The translations under genes and the position numbers were made by a program. The notes below the pieces were generated by a model. That model was not told where the DNA came from. It saw nothing but the letters and a program-made list of their open reading frames with translations, and did not search any database. A stretch of DNA of 64,000 nt from Acidobacteriota bacterium (GTDB lineage: Bacteria; Acidobacteriota; Terriglobia; Terriglobales; Acidobacteriaceae), in the NCBI GenBank assembly GCA_016196065.1, contig JACPYL010000008.1, forward strand, positions 1 to 64,000, in the 5' to 3' direction. Shown here in pieces: positions 45,222 to 52,873 of this stretch; within the stretch, counting starts at the first letter, position 1, and each line of letters begins with the position of its first letter.

Positions 45222-45297
45222 GTGATTAGTGATTGGTGATGAGTGATTCGTCGCTAGTGATCGAGTTCGCTTTTCCTAACCACCAATCACTAATCAC
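45222..45297. repeat. Inverted repeat with internal GTGATTAG-type repeats
   Basis: The 17-base arm at 45222-45238 (GTGATTAGTGATTGGTG) matches 45281-45297 in perfect inverted order, with a 42-base loop that also contains GTGAT words. It lies between the convergent ribE and ABC ATPase genes and may act as a two-way terminator. Confidence 0.65.
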
Positions 45298-45309
45298 TAA
45301 CCACTGTTC

Positions 45310-46086
45310 TTAAGCTTCTAGCGTCAACTCGTCCAGATCCAGAAACTCCTGCACAATCGGCTCCTCGGATTTCTCCATCTCTTTGTAGGGTCCGAAGAAA
45401 ATCACGCGCGCCTCGTGCAGGAACACGATGCGATCCGCCAATTTCTTGGCCAGACGCATGTCATGAGTCACGACCACGGATGTGAGATGAAGCTGCAATT
45501 TCAGCCGCGCAATCAGGTCGCCCAGCAACTGCGCCATCAGCGGATCCACCATCGTGGTCGGCTCGTCGTACAAAACGCACTCGGGCTGCGCGGACAATGC
45601 ACGCGCAATCGCCACCGACCGCTTCATTCCGGTAGAGAGATCCGAAGGAAGCAAGTCGCGCATCTCCTTCACGCCGACCATCTCCAGTAGTCCATCCACC
45701 ACCTGCAGAATCTGTTCTTCGGACAGTTCTCGCCGCTCGCGCAATGGAAAAGCCACATTTTCGCCAACGCTCAGCGAATCAAACAGCGCTCCATTTTGAA
45801 ATACCATCGTCACTTTCTTGCGGATCAGTTCCAGCTGCGGTTCGGCATAGTCGGTGATATCTTCCCCCGCAACGATGACGCGCCCAGAATCCGGCTTCAG
45901 GAACCCCATGATGTTGTGCAGAGAAACAGATTTCCCGACACCGCTTCGCCCCAGGATGCAGACCATCTCTCCCGGCAGGACATCGAAGCTCACATTGTCC
46001 AGAATGACGCGGTCCCCAAAGGCCTTGGAGACGTTCTGAAACTCGATGTAGGGTTTAGTGGTTCCGTTAGCCATCGCCAACAGCAT
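45310..46086 (-). CDS. ABC transporter ATPase, MlaF-like
   Basis: The 258-residue ATPase has Walker A GRSGVGKS, Q loop MVFQNGALFDSLSVGENVAFPLRE, signature LSTGMKRSVAIARAL and Walker B VLYDEPTTMVDP. The QNGALFDS stretch and the LSTGM signature are typical of MlaF/TtgA-type ATPases for lipid or organic-solvent transport with MlaE permeases. No permease or MCE-domain gene is in the window, so it is an orphan here. An alternative ATG is at 46074. Confidence 0.85.
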   Translation of the reverse strand: MLLAMANGTTKPYIEFQNVSKAFGDRVILDNVSFDVLPGEMVCILGRSGVGKSVSLHNIMGFLKPDSGRVIVAGEDITDYAEPQLELIRKKVTMVFQNGALFDSLSVGENVAFPLRERRELSEEQILQVVDGLLEMVGVKEMRDLLPSDLSTGMKRSVAIARALSAQPECVLYDEPTTMVDPLMAQLLGDLIARLKLQLHLTSVVVTHDMRLAKKLADRIVFLHEARVIFFGPYKEMEKSEEPIVQEFLDLDELTLEA

Positions 46087-46130
46087 GGCATGAGAGGCGA
46101 CTCGGGCTCAACCGTTTGTTGAAGAAATTT

Positions 46131-46211
46131 ATCCGTAAAGACGCGGCTTGCCGCGTCTCCGACATCTCCACCGCCACTGCTGGCGGAGACGGGGGCCCCG
46201 TATTTACGGAT
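46131..46211. repeat. Nested palindrome element before the mobA end
   Basis: An outer repeat, ATCCGTAAA (46131-46139) and TTTACGGAT (46203-46211), encloses a family palindrome (AGACGCGGC-TT-GCCGCGTCT, 46139-46158) and a second small one (ACGGGGGCCCCGT at 46189-46201). The right outer arm includes the mobA stop codon. Confidence 0.6.
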
Positions 46212-46815
46212 TGGACTGTGCGGCCCGCAAATCGTCTTGTGTATTGATATTCAGGAAGATTCGCTCCGAAAATCCGCCCTGCAGCAACTCTTCTTCGTGG
46301 ATCACGCGGACGGAGACACTTGGAAACACGGCATCAATCTTGTACTTCCCTGCTCGCAGGGCCACTTCCGCCGCCGCACCAAATTCACGCCGATACAGCG
46401 CGCACAAAGGCTGGAATCCCTTGCGCGTCCGGGGTACCACCACTAGCGAATCCGATGCCATCGCCGTCGTCCGCAAAAATGCAAGAAATTCGCGAGAGAC
46501 AAATGGCATGTCCACCGCCGTCACCATATTTATCTCGGCAGAAGTCTGCGCCAGTGCAGCGTGAATCCCGCCCAGCGGTCCGCAATCTTCATAAACATCG
46601 GTGACCACCGCCCCATAGCTTGCAAACTTTGCGGGATCCCCTACGATCGATACCGTGTCGCAAACCTCGCGCATCGTTTCGATCGCCCGTTCGAGCAAAC
46701 TGCGTCCCTGAAATTCCAGGAACGCCTTGTCGACACCCAGACGCGAGCTTTTCCCTCCCGCCAAAATGAAGCCCGCAATCGAAGGCGCGTTTTCAGAGGA
46801 TCGTGCAGATGGCAT
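46204..46815 (-). CDS. mobA: MobA molybdenum cofactor guanylyltransferase
   Basis: The protein has 203 residues. The nucleotidyltransferase N-terminus FILAGGKSSRLGVDKAFLEFQG carries the GGxSxRMG-like motif, with Leu in place of the usual Met. GPLGGIHAAL and VDMPFVSREFL follow. MobA links GMP to molybdopterin for the DMSO-reductase class, such as the YdeP-type enzyme in this window. It starts six bases after the stop of the ROK gene, so they share a transcript. Confidence 0.9.
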   Translation of the reverse strand: MPSARSSENAPSIAGFILAGGKSSRLGVDKAFLEFQGRSLLERAIETMREVCDTVSIVGDPAKFASYGAVVTDVYEDCGPLGGIHAALAQTSAEINMVTAVDMPFVSREFLAFLRTTAMASDSLVVVPRTRKGFQPLCALYRREFGAAAEVALRAGKYKIDAVFPSVSVRVIHEEELLQGGFSERIFLNINTQDDLRAAQSNP

Positions 46816-46821
46816 CGGCGT

Positions 46822-47817
46822 CTAGACTGGCGTTGACAGCAAAGAAGGGTCGGCCAACTGAGAGGGACTCATCAATGCCGCCGCCCCAGCGACTCCGGAT
46901 TCTTCTCCATAGCGAGCGAGCAGAAGAGGAATCTGATCGGGCCAAGGATTCACGCAGGCCCCCTTCCACCGCCCGCGCAATTCGTCAAGATAGTCCGCCA
47001 GCATCGACGCGACTCCGCCACCCATGACGATCGCGTCCGGCTCCAGCAGATCAATGATATTGCCCAGCCAGTAAGCGAGAACGTCCAGCGTTTCTTCAAT
47101 GACCGCTTTCGCCACCGGATCGCCTTCCGCGGACGCCTGTCCCACCATGTAACTATTTACCTTGTGGAGATCGCCGCCAGCGAGTTCCAGCAGCTTGCCG
47201 GACGACACGCCCGACAGTTTCGTTCGAGCGCGGCGCGCAATCGCTGGACCAGAGGCCAGTGCCTCGATGCAGCCTTTCTTACCACACCCGCAGCGCGGAC
47301 CGTTGAGATCGATCCCCATGTGACCGCCTTCACCAGCTGTGCCGGTCCGGCCATGATAGATGGCTCCATCAAAAACCACGCCGGTGCCGATCCCCGTCCC
47401 AATGCAAAAATAAAAAACGTTGCGGTAACCGCGCCCCGCGCCCCATTTGAACTCCGCCAGCGCTGCCGCATTTGCGTCGTTTTCGACCAGCACTGGAACC
47501 TGAAACAAATTCCGGATGTTCTCCGCCAGCGGAAAATTACGCCAGCAGGGCAAATTGGGAGGACTGATGATGACTCCCGTATGCGGATCGAGCGGGCCGG
47601 GAGAACAGATGCCGATCCCGCGAATCTTCTGATGGGGACCTTTCTGTGCCAGCACAGTCTGAATCGCACTCTCGACTGCAGCCAAGCCTTCCGCCGCAGC
47701 GCCCCGCGCCACCATCGGGGACCGGCTCGAAGCCGTAAGCTCGCCCTCAAGATCGACTAGTCCTGCCGCGATCTTGGTTCCCCCAATATCAATGCCAATA
47801 ACGCAATCTTCGTTCAT
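46822..47817 (-). CDS. ROK-family sugar kinase (glucokinase-like)
   Basis: The 331-residue protein has the ATP site GIDIGGTKIAAGLVD, catalytic segment PVLVENDANAAALAE, EGGHMGIDLNG and the ROK zinc motif CGCGKKGCIEALASG. It phosphorylates glucose or a related sugar in the cytoplasm. The lack of a helix-turn-helix rules out the ROK repressor subgroup. A sugar transporter gene lies 28 bases upstream and mobA six bases downstream. Confidence 0.9.
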   Translation of the reverse strand: MNEDCVIGIDIGGTKIAAGLVDLEGELTASSRSPMVARGAAAEGLAAVESAIQTVLAQKGPHQKIRGIGICSPGPLDPHTGVIISPPNLPCWRNFPLAENIRNLFQVPVLVENDANAAALAEFKWGAGRGYRNVFYFCIGTGIGTGVVFDGAIYHGRTGTAGEGGHMGIDLNGPRCGCGKKGCIEALASGPAIARRARTKLSGVSSGKLLELAGGDLHKVNSYMVGQASAEGDPVAKAVIEETLDVLAYWLGNIIDLLEPDAIVMGGGVASMLADYLDELRGRWKGACVNPWPDQIPLLLARYGEESGVAGAAALMSPSQLADPSLLSTPV

Positions 47818-47845
47818 TACCTACCTTCGACAAGCGGAAATCTTC

Positions 47846-49207
47846 TTAAGCCTTGCCGTAGCGCTCGCTATTTGTCTTGGAACCGCTCACGGCAAAGAAC
47901 CAAATGTAGAGATAGCAGATCGTGGCCAGCAGGAGCGCGTAATGAATGCCGTGCCCCCAACTTGTCTTGCCCTCTGTCATCGCCGGGTAGTATGCCCGGT
48001 TGATCATGTCGGCAACCTTACCGGTGATCCACGGGATAATCGCGCCACCCACGATTGCCATATTCAAAATGCCGGACCCGTCTCCGGTAAGCGGCCCCAG
48101 TTCGGCGATGCTCATCGTGAAAATACAAGGGAACATGATCGAGTTAAACAGTCCAACCGCCAGGATCGACCACATGGCAACGTGACCATTGGTGAAAACG
48201 GAAATGGTGACCAGCAACGCCGCCATGATGGCCGCCAGCGCCAGCAATTTCCCAGGTTTGATTTTCTGCAACAGCGCCGACCCTATAAATCTTCCGACCA
48301 TCGCGCCCAGCCAATAAATCGAGACATACTTGGTCGCCTCTGCCAATGCGGCACGGTAACGGGCAGCAGGTTCCGCGATGTCAGCGACGAATCCACCGAT
48401 ACTCGGCAAGGCCAGATAGTTCGGGATTGAACTTCCAATCGCCACTTCGCCCCCGACATAGACAAAGATCCCAATTGCCCCGTAGACCAGGTTGGGATGT
48501 TTCCAGACACTGTCATTTACCTTCTCGCCTAGCCGGTGCTCGGCCGATTGAATCTGCGGGAGTTTCGAAAGCCCGATCCCAACCGCCAAAATGAATAGTG
48601 CCAACGCGAAAAAATATACGTATAACTTGAGGATCGCATCTGCTTGCTGCGACGTGCTTTGTGCGATGGCTGAAGTCGTAGTTCCCAAAATGACACGTGC
48701 CCCGACCCAGGGAAACACCGCCGTCCCCAGCGAGTTAAATGCCTGCGTCAAATTCAGGCGACTCGAGGCTGTCTTGGCCCTGCCCAGTACCGCCACATAC
48801 GGATTCGCCGCCACTTGCAGAATCGTGATTCCGGTCGCCAACACGATTAGCGCGCCCAGAAAGAACGGGAATGATGGAATCTTGGCCGCGGGATAAAACC
48901 CGATACACGCCGCCACCATCGTCATCAATCCCACCACAATGGCCTTCTTGTATCCAATCCAGTCGACAATCTTCGAGGCCGGAATTGAGAACACGAAGTA
49001 CGCCGCAAAAAAGGCAGTCTGAATCAGCATGCTCTCCGCGAGGTTCAGCGTGAACGCATGCTGCGCGTAAGGAATCAGCACATCATTCAACGATGTCAGC
49101 GATCCCCACATGAAGAACAGTGTGGTGACAATGGCGAGCGCGCTGCCGTAACTCTGATTGGAATCCGATGAAGTAGGGGCCGTGGAACTTACACTGACAT
49201 TGGCCAT
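47846..49207 (-). CDS. FucP-family sugar/H+ symporter
   Basis: The 453-residue, 12-helix MFS transporter is of the fucose/glucose permease group: TLFFMWGSLTSLNDVLIPYAQHAFTLNLAESMLIQTAFFAAYFVFSIPA in the first helices and GLFNSIMFPCIFTMSIAELGPLTGDGSGILNMAIVGGAIIPWI later. It takes up a hexose by proton symport. Gene order (transporter, then ROK kinase) suggests import followed by phosphorylation. Confidence 0.9.
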   Translation of the reverse strand: MANVSVSSTAPTSSDSNQSYGSALAIVTTLFFMWGSLTSLNDVLIPYAQHAFTLNLAESMLIQTAFFAAYFVFSIPASKIVDWIGYKKAIVVGLMTMVAACIGFYPAAKIPSFPFFLGALIVLATGITILQVAANPYVAVLGRAKTASSRLNLTQAFNSLGTAVFPWVGARVILGTTTSAIAQSTSQQADAILKLYVYFFALALFILAVGIGLSKLPQIQSAEHRLGEKVNDSVWKHPNLVYGAIGIFVYVGGEVAIGSSIPNYLALPSIGGFVADIAEPAARYRAALAEATKYVSIYWLGAMVGRFIGSALLQKIKPGKLLALAAIMAALLVTISVFTNGHVAMWSILAVGLFNSIMFPCIFTMSIAELGPLTGDGSGILNMAIVGGAIIPWITGKVADMINRAYYPAMTEGKTSWGHGIHYALLLATICYLYIWFFAVSGSKTNSERYGKA

Positions 49208-49387
49208 CTGGGGTTTTTCTCCGATTCTGCTTGCGCAACGAGTCTACCGCAAGTTTTCCCGGAACATACAGTTGATTCGGCGAGAAAAGACAATGAAGGG
49301 ACGTTTCCCGCCTCTGAAGAAAATCGGTTTTCTAGGCCTCATGGCGCACTCCGGGACCGGCACGCAACGAATGACCTTCGACTCGTT

Positions 49388-50236
49388 CTATTTCTTCGAG
49401 TACACCCGGACATAGTCGACCAGCATATTTTGCGGGAAAACTGTGGTGTTATCGGGACTACCCGGCCAATCGCCACCGACGGCTACGTTGAGCAGCAAGA
49501 AGAATGGATGATCGAAAACCCATGTCGTTCCCGACGGAAGATCTGCCGGCGTACGTGTCTCGTACAAATTACTGTCCACGTAAAAGCGCACCACCGAAGG
49601 CTCCCATTCCACCGCAAAGAGGTGATAGCCGTCCGCGAACTTGCCTGATGGCAGAGTAAACATCCCCGACAAACCATTGGCGCCCGAGTAGCCCGGACCA
49701 TGCATGCTGCCATGTGCCTTGTCCGGTTCCTTGCCGATGTTCTCCATGATGTCAATTTCGCCACAGTCCGGCCATCCGGCTGTGCCGACATTGTTGCCTA
49801 GCATCCAGAATGCCGGCCACATTCCCTGCCCCTGCGGAATCTGGATGCGCGCCTCAAAACGTCCATATTTCTGATCAAACAAGCCCGCCGTCTTCAGCCG
49901 CGCCGAAGTGTATTGCCGGGTGATTCCATCACTCCCGGTGTAAGTCTCCTTCGCCGCAATGATCATCAGGTTGCCATCCTGGACATGCGCGTTCTGCGTT
50001 CGATTGGTGTACGTCTCCAATTCGTTATTTCCCCAGCCGGCGCCACCCGTCTCCATGACCCATTTTGATGAATCCGGCAACGAACCATTGGTCGAAGTGA
50101 ATTCATCACTCCACGTCAACTGATACGACGGAGGCGGTGGAGGTGGAGTCACCTTGGTCTGTGAAGAACCACAACTCGTAGCAATCACCGAAAAGAATGC
50201 AGTCAATCCAATCATCCCTTTAGAAATTCGAATCAC
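49388..50236 (-). CDS. Lipoprotein GH16 beta-glucanase (laminarinase-like)
   Basis: The GTG at 50236 is preceded by TAGGAGG at seven bases. The 282-residue protein has a lipoprotein signal ending in ATSC, a Pro-rich linker and a GH16 domain with catalytic EIDIMEN (nucleophile and acid/base glutamates flanking Asp). Upstream of these is MWPAFWMLGNN; downstream is HLFAVEWEPSVVRFYVD. Laminarinase-type enzymes cut beta-1,3-glucans outside the cell. It lies 43 bases after the GH3 gene in the same operon. Confidence 0.92.
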   Translation of the reverse strand: MIRISKGMIGLTAFFSVIATSCGSSQTKVTPPPPPPSYQLTWSDEFTSTNGSLPDSSKWVMETGGAGWGNNELETYTNRTQNAHVQDGNLMIIAAKETYTGSDGITRQYTSARLKTAGLFDQKYGRFEARIQIPQGQGMWPAFWMLGNNVGTAGWPDCGEIDIMENIGKEPDKAHGSMHGPGYSGANGLSGMFTLPSGKFADGYHLFAVEWEPSVVRFYVDSNLYETRTPADLPSGTTWVFDHPFFLLLNVAVGGDWPGSPDNTTVFPQNMLVDYVRVYSKK

Positions 50237-50279
50237 AGCAAACCTCCTATTTAGCGCGGCTGCCTTGCCCGTCCGCGCG

Positions 50280-52628
50280 TCACTTTGCCACAGCCGTAAG
50301 TGTAGTCTCGATCAGGTCCACCGAATTGCCGCCCACCATGACCTTGAAGGTTCCGGGCTCGACTACCTTATGCATGTCGCGATCGAGAAATGACAACTGT
50401 TCGAAGCCCAGTTTGAAATCGACCGTCTTCGTCTCGCCCGGCTCCAGCGTGATCCTGCGGAAGCCGCGCAATTCTTTAATCGGACGCGTGACGGAACTCA
50501 CTTCATCGCGGATGTAGAGCTGCACCACTTCATCCCCGCGCATTTTGCCGGAGTTCGTCACATCCACGCTGACTTTCGTCTCGCCTGACGTCCCCATCGT
50601 CGGATGGTCCAACCGCAGATTGCCGTACTTGAACGTCGTGTAGCTCAATCCCCATCCAAACGGAAACAGCGGCAGTGTCGTCGATCCCAAATAGCCCCGC
50701 TTTGCTGACGGCTTCTGATAGTAGTAATCAGGCAGTTGACCAACTGTTCGCGGCACGGTGATCGGCAGCTTGCCTCCTGGATTCGCATCTCCAAACAGCA
50801 CATCCGCAACCGCGGTCCCACCTTCCTGCCCGAGGTACCAGCCCTCGAGGATCGCGGGGACATGTTCCGCAATGTAGTTGATCGAATTCGGACGCCCGTG
50901 CAGTATGAGAGCAACCACAGGCTTTCCCGTATCGACCATGGCCTTGGCCAGATCATCCTGGCTGCCCAGCAAATCAAGGCTGTCGCGATCCCCAAGATGG
51001 TTGACGGCCCAGGCTTCCCGTGAGGTCTGTTCGTTTTCGCCCACTACCAGGAGAATCACATCCGCCTTGCGCGCGACCAGTACCGCTTCCTGAATACGTT
51101 TCGCATTCAGCACCGGATCTCCCAGGACGACCTTGTCCACGTCCCAGTCGGGAAGCGATTCCGTAATCTTGCAGCCCTCGGCGAAGAGCACTTCACTACT
51201 CGACCCGACTTTGTCCTTGATGCCTTGCAGCACGCTCACGCCGCGGCCGGGCTTGTTGCTGTATCCGCCCAAGTGGACCTCGCCTGCATTCGGACCAATC
51301 ACCGCAATCCGCTTGTATTTCGTGCGATCCAGCGGCAGCAATCCATTCTGGTTCTTAAGTAGCGTCAAGACTTCCCGCGCCGCCTTCGCCGCCAACTGCT
51401 GATGCTCCGGACTATTCGTGACTTTCTCCGCGTATGCCGGATCAACAAATGGATCATCAAACAATCCCGTCAGAAACTTCATGCGCAGAACGCGCCCCAC
51501 GGCGCGATCGACCAGCGCCTCCGACACCCGGCCGTCGCGCACCTGCTGCAACAGCGTCCGGAAAGTGGCCACCGCAGGAAGCTCAACATCCACGCCCGAT
51601 TCGAGCGCCGTGCGCGCCGCCACATCCTGATCCGCCACGACGTGATGCAAAATCTGCAGATCGTTCACCGCAAAATAATCGGAGACCACGACTCCCTGGA
51701 ACCCCCATTCGTTCCGCAGCACATCGTTCAGTAAATGCTTATTGGCGTGCGATGGAATCCCATCGACTTCGTTGTAGGACGGCATCAGGCTGGCCGCATG
51801 CGCCTCTTGAATCGCAACTTCAAACGGCTTCAGGAAATATTCGCGAACCACGCGTTCGGAATAGTTTCCTGGTGCGACATTGGTGCCCGCTTCGGGCTGG
51901 CCGTGAACCGCAAAATGTTTGGTGGTCGCCATCACGTGCGCTTTATCGATCGCCGGACCATCGCCTTGAAAACCAGTGATGGCAGCCACTCCGATCCGCG
52001 ACGTCAGATACGGATCTTCGCCGTACGTTTCTTCCGTGCGTCCCCAGCGCGGCTCGCGAGCCAGGTCCAGCACCGGCGTCAGACACTGCTGTGCGCCGCG
52101 GGCACGCACTTCCTGCGCCGTCGCCGAGAAAACATCATGGACTAACGCCGTGTCCCACGTGGCCGCAAGGCCAATCGCTTGCGGATACGAAGTCCCCATC
52201 GGCGCAGCATGGCCGTGCAGACACTCTTCATGAAACAGGACGGGAATTCCCAGCCGCGTGTGCTCCAGGATCCACTTCTGCAACGTGTTGGTGAACTCCG
52301 CCATCTCGCGAGGTCCGCGCTGCTCGCTCGGCCGCGACATCTGACCGAGCCCGTCCTTCAAAAGGACCGCCGCACGATCCGGCTGGAACGCGCGATCCTT
52401 GCTCACGAAAAATTGCGTCTCGTCCTGCACGATGCTCCGGTTCTGCCAACTCCCGCCCAACTGTGCGACTTTCTCTTCCAGCGTCATGCGCGAGAGCAGG
52501 TCCGCCACGCGCTGTTCGACCGGCAACGCAGGATTGCGATACGGCAACTTCTCTTGTGCCTGGGCCAAGCCAAGCAATCCAGAAAAGGCGGCAAACAGTA
52601 CGGCAAGAAATATCCAGGCACGGTCCAT
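50280..52628 (-). CDS. Exported GH3 beta-glycosidase
   Basis: The ATG at 52628 follows GGAGAA and opens a signal peptide (AWIFLAVLFAAFSGLLGLAQAQ). The 782-residue protein has the GH3 N-domain (nucleophile Asp in GVVVSDYFAVND; KHFAVHG substrate loop), the C-domain (KRIAVIGPNAGEVHLGGYS) and a fibronectin-III-like end. It likely releases glucose or xylose from oligosaccharides made by the GH16 enzyme. The operator-like dyad at 52693 would control both. Confidence 0.92.
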   Translation of the reverse strand: MDRAWIFLAVLFAAFSGLLGLAQAQEKLPYRNPALPVEQRVADLLSRMTLEEKVAQLGGSWQNRSIVQDETQFFVSKDRAFQPDRAAVLLKDGLGQMSRPSEQRGPREMAEFTNTLQKWILEHTRLGIPVLFHEECLHGHAAPMGTSYPQAIGLAATWDTALVHDVFSATAQEVRARGAQQCLTPVLDLAREPRWGRTEETYGEDPYLTSRIGVAAITGFQGDGPAIDKAHVMATTKHFAVHGQPEAGTNVAPGNYSERVVREYFLKPFEVAIQEAHAASLMPSYNEVDGIPSHANKHLLNDVLRNEWGFQGVVVSDYFAVNDLQILHHVVADQDVAARTALESGVDVELPAVATFRTLLQQVRDGRVSEALVDRAVGRVLRMKFLTGLFDDPFVDPAYAEKVTNSPEHQQLAAKAAREVLTLLKNQNGLLPLDRTKYKRIAVIGPNAGEVHLGGYSNKPGRGVSVLQGIKDKVGSSSEVLFAEGCKITESLPDWDVDKVVLGDPVLNAKRIQEAVLVARKADVILLVVGENEQTSREAWAVNHLGDRDSLDLLGSQDDLAKAMVDTGKPVVALILHGRPNSINYIAEHVPAILEGWYLGQEGGTAVADVLFGDANPGGKLPITVPRTVGQLPDYYYQKPSAKRGYLGSTTLPLFPFGWGLSYTTFKYGNLRLDHPTMGTSGETKVSVDVTNSGKMRGDEVVQLYIRDEVSSVTRPIKELRGFRRITLEPGETKTVDFKLGFEQLSFLDRDMHKVVEPGTFKVMVGGNSVDLIETTLTAVAK

Positions 52629-52678
52629 GAGGTTCTCCAGTAAGCGAGGAATTCTGACATCCAGAATGTGAACGGACG

Positions 52679-52706
52679 ATACTAAACCACTCCGTGAACG
52701 TTTACG
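52679..52706 (-). promoter_or_regulatory. LacI-type operator and -10 element of the GH3-GH16 operon
   Basis: CGTGAACGTTTACG (52693-52706) is a near-perfect dyad with the central AACGTT common to LacI-family operators. On the - strand TAGTAT (52679-52684) can serve as a -10 just downstream, so the dyad covers the -35/spacer region and binding would block transcription. No LacI-family gene lies in the window. Confidence 0.45.
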
Positions 52707-52746
52707 ATAGGGATTTTTGAGGGTTTTCAGATTCGTTGAACTAGAG

Positions 52747-52827
52747 GTAGAGAACGGCGCTTGCCGCGTCTTCGTCGCGGACGGCTGGCGCCGGGCGGAG
52801 AGGAGACGAGGCAAGCCTCGTCTCTAC
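52747..52827. repeat. Nested palindrome element upstream of the GH3 gene
   Basis: Outer GTAGAGA (52747-52753) and TCTCTAC (52821-52827) enclose a degenerate half (GGCGCTTGCCGCGTCTT) and a perfect palindrome GAGACGAGGC-AA-GCCTCGTCTC (52803-52824). This is a family variant with CTCG in place of CGCG. Confidence 0.6.
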
Positions 52828-52873
52828 GGTTGATTCATTGCCCGCTATCCATCGGCGCAGTTGGGCTACGCCG

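Noticed and set aside
45310-46086. The ABC ATPase as the missing partner of the metal permease
   Set aside because: Its QNGALFDS and LSTGM features fit MlaF-type lipid transport, and it lies over 20 kb from the metal operon.
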